Positions 9,513-18,255 of a stretch of DNA of 64,000 bases are shown piece after piece. This DNA comes from Sphingomonas sp. Leaf407. GTDB lineage: Bacteria > Pseudomonadota > Alphaproteobacteria > Sphingomonadales > Sphingomonadaceae. How positions within the stretch are numbered: position 1 is the stretch's first letter; each line of letters begins with the position of its first letter. Both the position numbers and the translations under genes were made by a program. The notes under the pieces are model-generated. The model had not been told where the DNA came from. It saw only the letters and a list, made by a program, of their open reading frames with translations, and ran no database searches. The stretch lies in NCBI RefSeq assembly GCF_001425385.1, contig NZ_LMQO01000001.1, forward strand, positions 124,001 through 188,000, read 5' to 3'.

Positions 9513-10067
9513 ATGAGCGAGATCGCATCGAAGGGGCAGTTGCGCGCGGGGTTCCTGCGCTGGGCGGTGGTGACGGTGCCGCTGATCCTGCTGCTGGGGT
9601 TCCTGTCGGGGCGGATGGTCCCGGTGGGGTCGGAGAACCGCTGGTATCAGTTGCTCACGCTGCCGGCGATGCGGCCGCCCGACTGGGCGTTCGGCGTGGT
9701 GTGGACCGCGCTCTATATCCTGATGGGGGTGTCGCTGGCGATGATCCTGAACGCGCGCGGCGCGCGCGGGCGGGGCAGCGCGATCGCGATCTTCGCGATC
9801 CAGATGGTGCTGAACCTTGCGTGGACCCCGCTGTTCTTCGGCGCGCATCAGGTGTCGGCGGCGCTGATCCTCCTCATCGTGCTGTTCGTCGCCGCGGTTA
9901 TCACTACTGTCGCCTTCGGGCGGATCCGGCCGCTCGCGGCGTGGCTGCTGGTGCCGTATCTGGCATGGCTGGTGATCGCGACCGCGCTCAACTGGCAGAT
10001 CGACCGGGCGAACCCGGATGCGGAGGCCCTTGCGTCGCCGCCCGCCTCCACCCAAATCGACCTGTAG
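9513..10067 (+). CDS. tspO: TspO/MBR family membrane protein
   Basis: A 184-aa five-helix membrane protein of the translocator/benzodiazepine receptor family. Helices carry the typical Trp-rich stretches: ENRWYQLLTLPAMRPPDW, FGVVWTALYILMG, NLAWTPLFFG and VPYLAWLVIATALNW. In photosynthetic alphaproteobacteria TspO binds porphyrins and modulates tetrapyrrole and stress responses; the role here is inferred. It has an N-terminal extension before helix 1 and a short hydrophilic tail. Confidence 0.92.
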   Translation: MSEIASKGQLRAGFLRWAVVTVPLILLLGFLSGRMVPVGSENRWYQLLTLPAMRPPDWAFGVVWTALYILMGVSLAMILNARGARGRGSAIAIFAIQMVLNLAWTPLFFGAHQVSAALILLIVLFVAAVITTVAFGRIRPLAAWLLVPYLAWLVIATALNWQIDRANPDAEALASPPASTQIDL

Positions 10068-10107
10068 CATCGGGCGAAGCGTCGCCCGCCGATCCGAAGG
10101 AAGTTCC

Positions 10108-10413
10108 ATGCAGTCCGACAACCGCCTGTTCGACGATTTCGCCAAGTTCGTGAACGGTGCCGCGGGCACGATCGCCGGCATGGCGCGTGAAGGCGAGGCT
10201 GCCGCGCGCGAGCGGGCCAAGACGTTTCTGGGCGGCATGGACTTTGTCAGCCGCGACGAGTTCGAGGTGGTGAAGGCGATGGCCGTCGCCGCCCGCGACG
10301 AGGCCGACACGCTGCGCGCCCGGCTCGACGCGCTGGAGGCGAAGCATGCGGCGGACGTTCCGGCCCCGGTCAGCTTCGACAAGGAACCGGGGGCGGGCGA
10401 GGGCGCGCTCTGA
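10108..10413 (+). CDS. ubiK: UbiK-like accessory factor (BMFP family)
   Basis: A 101-aa protein of the YqiC/BMFP family. It has an amphipathic N-terminal helix (NRLFDDFAKFVNGAAGTIAG), a middle region with FVSRDEFEVVKAMA, and a C-terminal coiled coil (ADTLRARLDALEAKHA). In Escherichia coli UbiK supports the soluble ubiquinone-biosynthesis complex. A GGAAG ribosome-binding site precedes ATG 10108. YbjN-like and proC genes follow across a repeat region. Confidence 0.85.
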   Translation: MQSDNRLFDDFAKFVNGAAGTIAGMAREGEAAARERAKTFLGGMDFVSRDEFEVVKAMAVAARDEADTLRARLDALEAKHAADVPAPVSFDKEPGAGEGAL

Positions 10414-10762
10414 TTCTTCCTGCCGGGTCGCTTGGGTCGATTTGACTCACGCGAAGGCGCGGAGACGCGGAGAGGTTCCGGGCGCTGCAGTCGTCACCTG
10501 CCCGGCGAAGCCCTTCATTTGCCGATCGGTGAGATGGAGAGCCGCTATCGCGGTGGGTCTGACCTCTCTGCGCCTCCGCGCCTCTGCGCGAACATCCCTT
10601 CTTCTCCGCAGCCAGCCCAGCCCGCCGCCGCTCTGAGCAGCGCGCAACACCCTCGGCGAACGCAACGCCTCCGCGTCTCCGCGCCTTCGCGTGAACCAAA
10701 CTTCTTCGACCTTCTCACCACGCCCGGTTTCGCGACCGCAAGATTCGTCCTACAGCACCCGC
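10414..10762. other. Non-coding gap with a 26-bp perfect inverted repeat
   Basis: No convincing gene. The flanks carry a 26-bp perfect inverted repeat: 10447-10472 begins TCACGCGAAGGCGCGG, and its exact reverse complement is at 10669-10694. A related degenerate copy (CTCCGCGCCTCTGCGCGAAC) lies at about 10573-10592. Spurious ORFs here come from the repeat's periodic GC content. Confidence 0.8.
10447..10694. repeat. Element bounded by 26-bp perfect inverted repeats
   Basis: The arms at 10447-10472 and 10669-10694 are exact reverse complements, enclosing about 196 bp. An internal GCGCCTCCGCGCCTCTGCGC stretch is a diverged copy of the same unit. The size and termini resemble a non-autonomous mobile repeat, but no flanking target duplication could be confirmed by eye. 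Confidence 0.75.
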
Positions 10763-11263
10763 ATGATGCTCGACGAAGTGGAAGAAGACGGCGACGACGC
10801 CGCACCGATCGATACGCTGGAGCGGTATTTCGCCGCCCACGGCTGGAAGAATGAACGCGACGCCGACGAGATCGTCGCGCAGGTGAAGGGAAGCTGGACC
10901 GAATTCGAGCTGCGCGCGATCTGGCGGGGCGAGGACGGGGTGCTGCAATTCCTTGCGCTGCCCGACGTGCGCGTGCCCGACGAGCGGCGCGCAGCGATGT
11001 ACGAGACGATCGGCCTCATCAACGAACAGCTCTGGATCGGCCATTTCGAACTGTGGTCGTCGAGCGGCATCCTGTTGTTCCGCCACGCTGCGATGCTCGG
11101 CGACGAGCCGCAACTGACGCTCGATCAGGCGGAGATGCTGGTCGATGCCGCGATCGACGAATGCGAGCGCTTCTATCCGGTGTTCCAGTTCGTGATGTGG
11201 GGCGGCAAGACCCCGAAGGAAGCGATCGCCGCCTCGATGATCGAGACGCAGGGCGAGGCGTGA
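10763..11263 (+). CDS. YbjN domain-containing protein
   Basis: A 166-aa YbjN-family protein: LERYFAAHGW near the start, then alternating strands (FELRAIWRGEDGVLQFLALPD) and a helical half (MYETIGLINEQLWIGHFELW). YbjN proteins fold like secretion chaperones and affect motility and stress, but their biochemical role is unsettled. Start is at the tandem ATGATG (10763/10766). The longer GTG version begins inside the inverted repeat and is rejected. proC begins 2 nt after its stop. Confidence 0.85.
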   Translation: MMLDEVEEDGDDAAPIDTLERYFAAHGWKNERDADEIVAQVKGSWTEFELRAIWRGEDGVLQFLALPDVRVPDERRAAMYETIGLINEQLWIGHFELWSSSGILLFRHAAMLGDEPQLTLDQAEMLVDAAIDECERFYPVFQFVMWGGKTPKEAIAASMIETQGEA

Positions 11264-11265
11264 CG

Positions 11266-12066
11266 ATGGACGGCGGCGCGCTGTGGCTGATCGGCTGCGG
11301 CAATATGGGCGGGGCGATGCTCGCGCGCTGGCTGGCCGAGGGTCATGATCCGGCGCGGATCACCGTCGTCACCCGCTCGCCGCGCGCGCTGCCGCCGGGC
11401 GTCGCCCATGCGACGATGCTACCCGACGGGCCGCCGCCCGCCACCGTGATCCTCGCGATGAAGCCGCAGCAACTGGACGAGGTCGTCGCGAGCTTCGCCC
11501 CGCGCATCGCCGGCACGCCGCTGCTGATCTCGATCCTTGCCGGGGTCGAGGAAGCAGCGCTGGCGCAGCGGTTCGACGTGGGCACGATCGTGCGCGCCAT
11601 GCCCAACCTGCCGGTCGCGATCGGGCAGGGGGTGGTGGCGCTCCACAGCCACGGCACGAACGCACCGGCGCGCGACACCGCCGAGGCGCTGATGCGGCCG
11701 TTGGGACTCGTCGAGTGGATCGAGGATGCCGCGCTGTTCGATGCGGTAACGGCATTGTCGGGCTGCGGGCCGGGGTTCGTGTTCCGCTTCGTCGACGCGC
11801 TTGCGGCCGCCGGGGCCGCGCTCGGCCTGCCCGCCGATCAGGCGCAGCGGCTCGCGCTGGCGACGGTGCGCGGATCGGCGACGATGGCGGCCGACGCCGA
11901 CGTATCGCCGGCGGTGCTGGCCGACCGGGTCGCCAGTCCGGGCGGATCGACGCGGCAGGGGCTGAACGTCCTCGATGCCGACGATGCGCTCAAACGCCTG
12001 CTGGTGGCGACGCTGACCGCGTCGGAACGGCGCAATGCGGAGATGGCGGCGGCGGCGCGGGCATGA
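11266..12066 (+). CDS. proC: Pyrroline-5-carboxylate reductase
   Basis: A 266-aa NAD(P)H-dependent enzyme for the last step of proline synthesis. The Rossmann motif LIGCGNMGGAML is at residues 8-19. The substrate and dimer half has ALSGCGPGFVFRF (about 160) and the C-terminal SPGGSTRQGLNVLD. It is tightly packed between the YbjN gene (2-nt gap) and the beta-lactamase gene (4-nt ATGA overlap), implying a shared transcript. Confidence 0.95.
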   Translation: MDGGALWLIGCGNMGGAMLARWLAEGHDPARITVVTRSPRALPPGVAHATMLPDGPPPATVILAMKPQQLDEVVASFAPRIAGTPLLISILAGVEEAALAQRFDVGTIVRAMPNLPVAIGQGVVALHSHGTNAPARDTAEALMRPLGLVEWIEDAALFDAVTALSGCGPGFVFRFVDALAAAGAALGLPADQAQRLALATVRGSATMAADADVSPAVLADRVASPGGSTRQGLNVLDADDALKRLLVATLTASERRNAEMAAAARA

Positions 12067-12938
12067 TCCGCGCCTTGCTCCTTGCGCTGGCGTTGCTGGG
12101 TGCTGCCCCGGCATGGGCGCAGGGCGCGCCCGCCGACGTGCGCGAACGCCAGCGGGTATGCGCGGGCAAGGACGGCTGGAGCGATCCCGCGCCGCCGGTC
12201 CGTATTTACGGCAACGTCTATGACGTCGGCACCTGCGGCATCACCGTGCTGCTGTTAACCAGCACGGCCGGCCATGTCGTGATCGACGCGGCCACGGCGC
12301 AGGCGGTGCCGTCGATCCTCGCCAACATCACCCGGCTGGGTTTCCGTCCGCGCGACGTGAAACTGCTGCTGATGAGCCACAGCCATGTCGACCACGCCGG
12401 CGGGCTGGCGGCGTTGCAACGCGCCACCGGCGCGCGGCTGATGGCGAGCGCCGCCGCGCGCGCGGTGCTGACCAGCGGGAAGGCGGCGGCCGACGATCCG
12501 CAAAGGACGATCCTGACCCCGGTCGCGCGGGTGCCGGTGGCCGGCACGGTGGACGATGGGCAGACGCTGAGCGTCGGTCCCGTTCGCATGCTCGCCCATT
12601 CGACCCCCGGCCATGCTCCCGACGGGATGAGCTGGTCGTGGACCTCGTGCGAGGGTAGCAAATGTTACCGGATGGTCTTTGCCGACAGTCTGTCGGCGGT
12701 GTCGGCCGACAGCTATCGCTTCACCGACCACCCGGATTATATCGCGCGCCTGCGCGGCAGCATCGGGCGGGTCGCGGCGCTGAAATGCGACATCCTGCTG
12801 ACCCCGCATCCGGGAGCCAGCGACATGGGTGAGCGGCTGGCGCAGCGTAAGCCGCTGGTCGACCGGCATGGCTGCGTGAACTATGCGGCGCAGGCGCACG
12901 CACGTCTGGATACCCGGTTGCGGCAGGAAGTTCGCTGA
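12063..12938 (+). CDS. Subclass B3 metallo-beta-lactamase
   Basis: A 291-aa exported protein with a signal peptide (ALLLALALLGAAPAWAQ). It carries all B3 zinc ligands: HSHVDHAGG (His116, His118, Asp120, His121 in standard numbering), the His of STPGHAPDG (His196), and His263 in LLTPHPGASD. The B3-typical DSLSAVSADSYRF and the two extra Cys (CEGSKC) are present. B3 enzymes hydrolyse penicillins, cephalosporins and carbapenems in the periplasm. It overlaps proC by 4 nt, so it is chromosomal and probably ancestral, not on a resistance cassette. Confidence 0.9.
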   Translation: MIRALLLALALLGAAPAWAQGAPADVRERQRVCAGKDGWSDPAPPVRIYGNVYDVGTCGITVLLLTSTAGHVVIDAATAQAVPSILANITRLGFRPRDVKLLLMSHSHVDHAGGLAALQRATGARLMASAAARAVLTSGKAAADDPQRTILTPVARVPVAGTVDDGQTLSVGPVRMLAHSTPGHAPDGMSWSWTSCEGSKCYRMVFADSLSAVSADSYRFTDHPDYIARLRGSIGRVAALKCDILLTPHPGASDMGERLAQRKPLVDRHGCVNYAAQAHARLDTRLRQEVR

Positions 12939-13288
12939 CTCAAGACTGATCGACATTCAGCTTTGTTAGGGGGAATTTGCCCTCGTCTCCCCGCGCGTCA
13001 TTCCCGCGCAGGCGGGAATCCATTCACGCTGACGCCGGTGATCGAACCGAGACCGTTGCGTCTATGGGTTCCCGCCTGCGCGGGAACGACGAACAGCCGT
13101 AGCATTGGCTGAAGATCGATCCCGCCTAGTCGGAGCTGGGAGAGGGGTAAGCGCTCGGACAACGAGCGCGCGAGTCGCAGGCTTGCTTCACCCTTCTCTC
13201 GACCTGCGCTAGCCAGCAAGCTTCGGTATCCCTCTCCCCTGTCGAGGGCAGAGGGCAGCGCCAGAATGCCGTGGAAGATCGATTCGAC
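12939..13288. other. Non-coding gap between the convergent bla(B3) and marR genes
   Basis: Holds one family A repeat (12996-13091) and, at about 13138-13260, degenerate CCCTCTCCCC/GGGAGAGGG arms of the other repeat family. I see no ORF with a ribosome-binding site and no clear terminator. Confidence 0.75.
12996..13091. repeat. Family A palindromic repeat
   Basis: A 96-bp element starting CGTCATTCCCGCGCAGGCGG and ending with the inverse GGGAACGACG. It shares both arms and the ACGC/GTTGCGTCTATGG interior with the copy at 3688. Confidence 0.9.
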
Positions 13289-13792
13289 CTACCGCCCCAG
13301 CGCCGCCACCGCCGCCTTGTCGCCCGCCGGGATCAGCCCCTCCAGCACCGCCCAGAAGCCGCTGACCGCGTCCTGCCCCGCGCCCGAATAGGCGCGCGAC
13401 AATTTGGCATTGAGCATCTCGTACAGCCGCGCCTCCAGCGCCTGCCCCTCCGCCGTCAGTTTCAGCAGCCGTTGCCGCGCGTCGCGGTCGCCCGCGCGGC
13501 TCTCGACCAGCCCGCGTTCGCTCAGATCCCCCAGCACCCGGCCGAGCGATTGCTTGGTGATCGCCAGCAGCCGCAACAGGTCGCTGACCGACAGGTCGGG
13601 CCGCCTGGCGATGAAATACAGCGCGCGGTGGTGCGCCCGGCCCAGCTTCTGGTCGGCCAGCGCCTCGTCGATCGTGCGGGTCAGGTGGCTGTAGCCGAAA
13701 TAGAGCAGCTCGATCCCGCGCCGCACCTCCGCTTCGCGCAGGAACAGCGCCGATGCGGTCATCGGCTGGGCGGGCGAAATTGGGGCAGTCAT
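13289..13792 (-). CDS. MarR-family transcriptional regulator
   Basis: A 167-aa winged-helix regulator. A dimer helix (VRRGIELLYFGYSHLTRTIDE) is followed by the DNA-binding region (LSVSDLLRLLAITKQSLGRV) and a wing with GDRDARQRLLKLTAEG. It is divergent from ilvE with 58 bp between the starts, so it could control ilvE or itself; the ligand is unknown. The start at MTAPISPAQP is preferred; MAQQVN six codons upstream is also possible. Confidence 0.85.
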   Translation of the reverse strand: MTAPISPAQPMTASALFLREAEVRRGIELLYFGYSHLTRTIDEALADQKLGRAHHRALYFIARRPDLSVSDLLRLLAITKQSLGRVLGDLSERGLVESRAGDRDARQRLLKLTAEGQALEARLYEMLNAKLSRAYSGAGQDAVSGFWAVLEGLIPAGDKAAVAALGR

Positions 13793-13850
13793 GTTGACCT
13801 GTTGTGCCATCCGGCCTAACCCGCCGCAAGCATTGATCGATGAGGATGCC

Positions 13851-14939
13851 ATGAGCCAGCCGACCTTCGCCTTCGAACCCCATGCCAACCCGGTGGAGGC
13901 GAGCGAGCGCGCGGCGCGGATCGTAAATCCCGGTTTCGGGCGGGTCTTTACCGATCACATGGCGACGATGCGCTGGTCGGACGACAAGGGCTGGCACGAT
14001 GCGAAGATCACCGCGCGCGCGCCGATCATCATGGACCCGGCCGCCGCCGTTCTCCATTATGCGCAGGAGATTTTCGAGGGGCTGAAGGCGTACACGCTGC
14101 CCGACGGCGGCGTCGCGCTGTTCCGGCCCGAACAGAATGCGCGGCGGTTTCAGCGGTCGGCACGCCGCCTCGCCATGGCCGAGCTGCCCGAGGAACAGTT
14201 CCTCGCCTCGTGCCGCGATCTGGTGCTGGCCGAGCGCGAGTGGATTCCGGGCGGGGAGGGCAGCGCGCTGTATCTGCGCCCGTTCATGATCGCGTCGGAG
14301 ACGTTCCTCGGCGTCAAGCCGTCGGCCGAATATCTCTACTGCGTCATCGCCTCGGCGGTCGGCAATTACTGGCCGGGCGGCGCGCGGAGCGTGTCGCTAT
14401 GGGTGTCGCGCGAGTTCACCCGCGCCGCGCCCGGCGGCACCGGCGATGCCAAGTGCGGCGGCAACTATGCCGCGAGCCTGCTCGCCCAGTCGGAGGCGAT
14501 CAAACAGGGCTGCGACCAGGTCGTGTTCCTCGATGCGGTCGAGCGCCGCTGGGTCGAGGAACTGGGCGGCATGAACATCTTCTTCGTGTTCGACGACGGC
14601 ACGATGCTGACCCCGCCGCTGACCGGCACGATCCTGCCCGGCGTGACCCGCGATTCGATCCTGACGCTGGCGCGCGACGCCGGCATCGAGGTGCGCGAGG
14701 AACGCTATTCGATCGACCAGTGGCAGGCCGACGCCGCCAACGGCCGGCTGGTCGAGGCATTCGCCTGCGGCACGGCGGCGGTCGTCACCCCGATCGGCAA
14801 GGTGTCGTCGGCGGATTTCAGCTTCACCATCGGCGACGGCCAGCCGGGCGAGCGGACCCAGGCGCTGCTCAAGTCGCTGACCGACATCCAGCGCGGCCGC
14901 AGCAACGATCCGCATGGGTGGATGCAGCGGATCGGCTGA
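13851..14939 (+). CDS. ilvE: Branched-chain amino acid aminotransferase
   Basis: A 362-aa class IV PLP aminotransferase of the long BCAT type. The PLP lysine lies in GDAKCGGNYAASL (about residue 201). Other marks are YAQEIFEGLKAY, YLRPFMIAS and the phosphate-binding GTAAVVTPIG. It interconverts leucine, isoleucine and valine with their 2-oxoacids. TGAGG at 13841 is a usable ribosome-binding site. A palindromic repeat follows the stop and may cap the transcript. Confidence 0.95.
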   Translation: MSQPTFAFEPHANPVEASERAARIVNPGFGRVFTDHMATMRWSDDKGWHDAKITARAPIIMDPAAAVLHYAQEIFEGLKAYTLPDGGVALFRPEQNARRFQRSARRLAMAELPEEQFLASCRDLVLAEREWIPGGEGSALYLRPFMIASETFLGVKPSAEYLYCVIASAVGNYWPGGARSVSLWVSREFTRAAPGGTGDAKCGGNYAASLLAQSEAIKQGCDQVVFLDAVERRWVEELGGMNIFFVFDDGTMLTPPLTGTILPGVTRDSILTLARDAGIEVREERYSIDQWQADAANGRLVEAFACGTAAVVTPIGKVSSADFSFTIGDGQPGERTQALLKSLTDIQRGRSNDPHGWMQRIG

Positions 14940-14948
14940 TCCCGATAG

Positions 14949-14986
14949 CCCTCTCCCCTTCAGGGGAGAGGGTTGGGAGAGGGGAA
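14949..14986. repeat. CCCTCTCCCC-family hairpin
   Basis: CCCTCTCCCC, TTCA loop, GGGGAGAGGG, then TTGGGAGAGGGG. It lies between the convergent ilvE and HTH genes and could act as a bidirectional 3' hairpin. Confidence 0.85.
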
Positions 14987-14999
14987 GCGCAGGCCGCCG

Positions 15000-15539
15000 C
15001 TACCCCATCGCCCGCTTGTAATAATGGAACGGCAGGTAGCTCGCGACATGCTCCCAGCCCGCATCTTTCAGTCGCGCGGTGTCGCTGCCGCTGCCGACGC
15101 GGCGGCAATATTCCCATTGCCGGTCGCTGGTGCGGAACGTGAGCGTCAGCACCCCGACGCCGGTCAGTTCATGGCCCTGCCGGCCTTCGTCGGCAAGGAT
15201 GCGCATCTCGTTGAACGCGGTGGCACCGGTGCGGACGACTTCGGCTTCCGCCATCGACGTATCGGTCGTCGTCAGCGCGCGGAAGCGCTGCTGCGCCGCC
15301 TGCTTGCTGATTCCCAGCACCTCGCCGATCTCGCTCCAGCTCAGGTCGGCCCGCCTGGCGGCATCGATCCAGCGATGCAGCGTCAACCGCGCCTCATCGG
15401 CGACGATATGCGCGGCGACGATCGCCTCGCCATAGCCCGCCTTGTCCTCGCCGCGGAACGGCGGCTCGCGCTCCGCCGCCCAGTCGAGCACGACCGCAGT
15501 GGTGCGCGTGCGCAACCGGTGTTCTTCGGCAATGTCCAT
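15000..15539 (-). CDS. HTH-domain protein of unknown function, possible autoregulator
   Basis: A 179-aa protein. The middle has a clear helix-turn-helix (LSWSEIGEVLGISKQAAQQR, about residues 65-84) inside a helical region. The C-terminal half looks like a small alpha/beta domain with Trp and Tyr (DRQWEYCRRVG, HVASYLPFHYYKRAMG). ATG 15539 is chosen because GGAG lies 10 nt upstream; a TTG five codons earlier would fall inside an operator. Three GTCAA-N7-TTGAC palindromes cover the 64 bp directly upstream, suggesting it binds there. I cannot assign a ligand or regulon. Confidence 0.75.
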   Translation of the reverse strand: MDIAEEHRLRTRTTAVVLDWAAEREPPFRGEDKAGYGEAIVAAHIVADEARLTLHRWIDAARRADLSWSEIGEVLGISKQAAQQRFRALTTTDTSMAEAEVVRTGATAFNEMRILADEGRQGHELTGVGVLTLTFRTSDRQWEYCRRVGSGSDTARLKDAGWEHVASYLPFHYYKRAMG

Positions 15540-15549
15540 GGCACGCTCC

Positions 15550-15613
15550 GTCAATGAAAGACTGACGGAAAGTCAATCGATCATTGACGAAGATACGTCA
15601 AGTAATTGTTGAC
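15550..15613. promoter_or_regulatory. Triple 17-bp palindromic operator
   Basis: Three inverted repeats of GTCAA-N7-TTGAC type lie at 15550-15566 (one arm mismatch), 15572-15588 (GTCAATCGATCATTGAC, perfect) and 15597-15613 (perfect five-base arms). They are 22 and 25 bp apart, about two helical turns. They fill the gap between the thiolase stop and the HTH gene start. Confidence 0.75.
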
Positions 15614-15617
15614 GCTC

Positions 15618-16796
15618 TCACAACACCTCGAACAACCCCGCAGCGCCCATGCCGCCGCCGACGCACATCGTCACCACGACGTACTTCACCCCACGCCGCT
15701 TGCCCTCGATCAGTGCGTGGCCGGTCATCCGCGCGCCCGACATGCCGTAGGGGTGGCCGATCGAAATCGCGCCGCCGTTGACGTTCAGCCGGTCGTCGGG
15801 GATGCCCAGCACGTCCTGGCAATGCAGCACCTGCACCGCGAACGCCTCGTTCAGCTCCCACAGGCCAATATCGTCCATGCCCAGCCCAAACCGTTCGAGC
15901 AGCTTGGGCACCGCATAGACCGGGCCGATGCCCATCTCGTCGGGCTTGGTGCCCGCCACCGCCATGCCGACATAGCGGCCGAGCGGTTGCAGCCCGCGCT
16001 TGGCTGCCAGCGCTTCCTCCATCACGACGCACGCCGACGATCCGTCGGACAACTGGCTGGCGTTACCGGCGGTGATGACTGCCTGTTCGCCCATCACCGG
16101 TTTTAGGCTGCGCAGCCCCTCGATCGTGGTGTCGGCGCGGTTGCCTTCGTCCTTGGTCAGCGTGATCTCGTGCGCCGAGACTTCCTTCGTCGCCTTGTCG
16201 ACTACGTTCATCGTCGCGGTGACGGGGATCAGTTCGGCATCGAACCGGCCGTTCGCCTGCGCGTGCGCCGTGCGCTGTTGCGAGCGCAGTGCATAGTCGT
16301 CCTGCCGATCGCGCGAGATGCCATAGCGCTGCGCCACGATCTCGGCGGTCTGGAGCATCGGCATGTAGATGTCACCGTGCATCGCCACCAGTTCGGGGTC
16401 GAACGCGACACGCATCTGCGGCGTCTGGACGAGGCTGATCGATTCGACCCCGCCCGCGACGCAGATTTCCATCCGGTCGTGGACCACCTGCTTGGCGGCG
16501 GTGGCGATCGCCATCAGCCCGCTGGCGCATTGCCGGTCGATCGACATGCCCGACACGCTGGTCGGCAGCCCGGCGCGCAAGGCCGCCATCCGCGCGATAT
16601 TGCCCGCCTGATGCCCCTGTTGCAGCGCCGCGCCGAACAGCACGTCGTCGACCTCGGCTCCCTCTACCCCGGCGCGCTCGATCGCGGCGCGGATCGAATG
16701 GCTGGCGAGGGTCGGGGCGGGCAGGTTGTTGAACGCCCCGCGATAGGCGCGGCCGATCGGGGTACGGGCGGTCGAGACGATGACGGCGGAACGCAT
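15618..16796 (-). CDS. Acetyl-CoA acetyltransferase / thiolase
   Basis: A 392-aa thiolase. The acyl-enzyme Cys is in [12 protein letters not shown] (about residue 90), the catalytic His in [16 protein letters not shown] (about 350), and the second Cys in [10 protein letters not shown] (about 380). It makes or cleaves 3-ketoacyl-CoA. The degradative (FadA-like) versus biosynthetic (PhaA/AtoB-like) role cannot be settled from sequence alone. Start is at [13 protein letters not shown], the canonical thiolase N-terminus; upstream in-frame codons are ignored. Confidence 0.93.
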   Translation of the reverse strand: MRSAVIVSTARTPIGRAYRGAFNNLPAPTLASHSIRAAIERAGVEGAEVDDVLFGAALQQGHQAGNIARMAALRAGLPTSVSGMSIDRQCASGLMAIATAAKQVVHDRMEICVAGGVESISLVQTPQMRVAFDPELVAMHGDIYMPMLQTAEIVAQRYGISRDRQDDYALRSQQRTAHAQANGRFDAELIPVTATMNVVDKATKEVSAHEITLTKDEGNRADTTIEGLRSLKPVMGEQAVITAGNASQLSDGSSACVVMEEALAAKRGLQPLGRYVGMAVAGTKPDEMGIGPVYAVPKLLERFGLGMDDIGLWELNEAFAVQVLHCQDVLGIPDDRLNVNGGAISIGHPYGMSGARMTGHALIEGKRRGVKYVVVTMCVGGGMGAAGLFEVL

Positions 16797-17108
16797 GGGG
16801 CAGGCTTCCTCTACGGGCGGTTCTTGATGGGACGCCATTTGGCGCTCCTCTCCTGCCGCCGGGAATAGCCGGATCGTAGTAGCAAGCGCAAGCCGGTGCC
16901 GCACCCGTTACCTTAAAATCAGCTTTCGTTCTGTGCTTTCGCCAAACCGATCCTTCTAAAATGCAAAGGGGCTTGCTCCTTTACACTACCCCAGACGTCA
17001 TCCCAGCGCAGGCTGGGATCTCCCAGGCATGGCGCACGGCAGGAGCCGCGAGAGGCCCCGGCCTTCGCTGGGGCGACGGTTTGCTGCGGATGGAGCAACG
17101 CCGTAGCG
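16797..17108. other. Intergenic gap upstream of the thiolase gene
   Basis: Contains a palindromic element at about 16996-17078 (ATCCCAGCGCAGGCTGGGAT, then GGCCTTCGCTGGGGCGACG), another dispersed repeat type. The remainder, about 16800-16990, should hold the thiolase promoter, but I see no recognisable consensus and no gene. Confidence 0.65.
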
Positions 17109-18245
17109 TCACCCCGGATCGACGATCCGCCCATCGGCCGCCGCCGTCAGGTTCACCTGCGTCGGATAGGCGATCTCGATCCCCTCGGCGGCCAGCCGGC
17201 GCAGGATGGCGAGGCCCACCGCCGTCCGTCCGTCATAAAAGGCGGCATAGTCGGCGCCGGGCGAATCGAAGATCACCTCGAAGTCGAGGCTCGACGCGCC
17301 GAAGCCGGTGAAGCCGCAGCGCACGAACTTGCGATCATTGGCCTCCACGACCTCGCGCAGCATCGCGGGCAGGCGCGCGCAGGTGTCGGCCGGGGTCTGA
17401 TAGGTCACGCCGATCGCGAACACCGCGCGACGATGCTCGCGCCGGCTGTTGTTGATGATTTCCTTGTCGAGCAGGTTCTTGTTGCTGATGATCCGCTCTT
17501 CGCCGGTGATCGAGCGGATGCGCGTGGATTTCAGGCCGATCTCCTGAATCGATCCGTCGGTCTTGTCATAGCTGACGTTGTCGCCGCGCCGGAACGGCCG
17601 GTCGAAGATGATCGACAGCGCGGCGAACAGATCGGCGAAGATGCCCTGCGCCGCCAGACCGATGGCGATGCCGCCGACGCCCAAGCCGGCGACCAGCCCG
17701 GTGACGTTCACCCCCAGATTGTCGAGCACCACGATCAGCGCGATCGCGAACAGCGCGAAGGTGACGAGCAGCCGGATCAGCCCCATCGCCGATGCCAACG
17801 CCTCGCCATGATAATGGTCGCTGGCGGTGCGCCGCTCGACGACGCCGAGGATCACCTCGCGCGCCCACACCGCCGCCTGGAACACCGATGCGACAGTGAA
17901 CAGGAATTCGATGGTGTTGGTCACGGCGGGCGGTGCGCTGGCATAGCCGTCGACTAGCTTGGCGGCGAGCGTGACCATGAAGAACAGGCTGGTGCGCGAC
18001 ACCGCCTTGCCGACGATCCCGCCCCAGCCGGCGCGATCGTTCCGGCACAGCCTCAACGCCCAGCGGCGCACCATCAGCAGCACCAGCACGATGCCGGCGC
18101 CGACGCCCAGCGCGATCAGCACCTGCAACCACGTGTCGGCGATCCAGCGCGCGCTGTCCTGAAACAACAGTCGCGCCTGTGCCTGCGCGCGGTCGGCGTT
18201 GAACGCGCGCTCGACGGTCGCGGCGGGGGTGGCGGTATTGGTCAT
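17109..18245 (-). CDS. mscS: Small-conductance mechanosensitive channel (MscS family)
   Basis: A 378-aa MscS-type channel with an extra pair of N-terminal membrane helices. The pore helix region VAGLGVGGIAIGLAAQG and the family signature FADLFAALSIIFDRPFRRGD are at about 185-220, followed by the beta and C-terminal cytoplasmic domains. It releases solutes under hypo-osmotic stress. It starts 10 nt after the topoisomerase IB gene, so the two are probably cotranscribed. Confidence 0.92.
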   Translation of the reverse strand: MTNTATPAATVERAFNADRAQAQARLLFQDSARWIADTWLQVLIALGVGAGIVLVLLMVRRWALRLCRNDRAGWGGIVGKAVSRTSLFFMVTLAAKLVDGYASAPPAVTNTIEFLFTVASVFQAAVWAREVILGVVERRTASDHYHGEALASAMGLIRLLVTFALFAIALIVVLDNLGVNVTGLVAGLGVGGIAIGLAAQGIFADLFAALSIIFDRPFRRGDNVSYDKTDGSIQEIGLKSTRIRSITGEERIISNKNLLDKEIINNSRREHRRAVFAIGVTYQTPADTCARLPAMLREVVEANDRKFVRCGFTGFGASSLDFEVIFDSPGADYAAFYDGRTAVGLAILRRLAAEGIEIAYPTQVNLTAAADGRIVDPG

Positions 18246-18255
18246 GGAAACCCTT

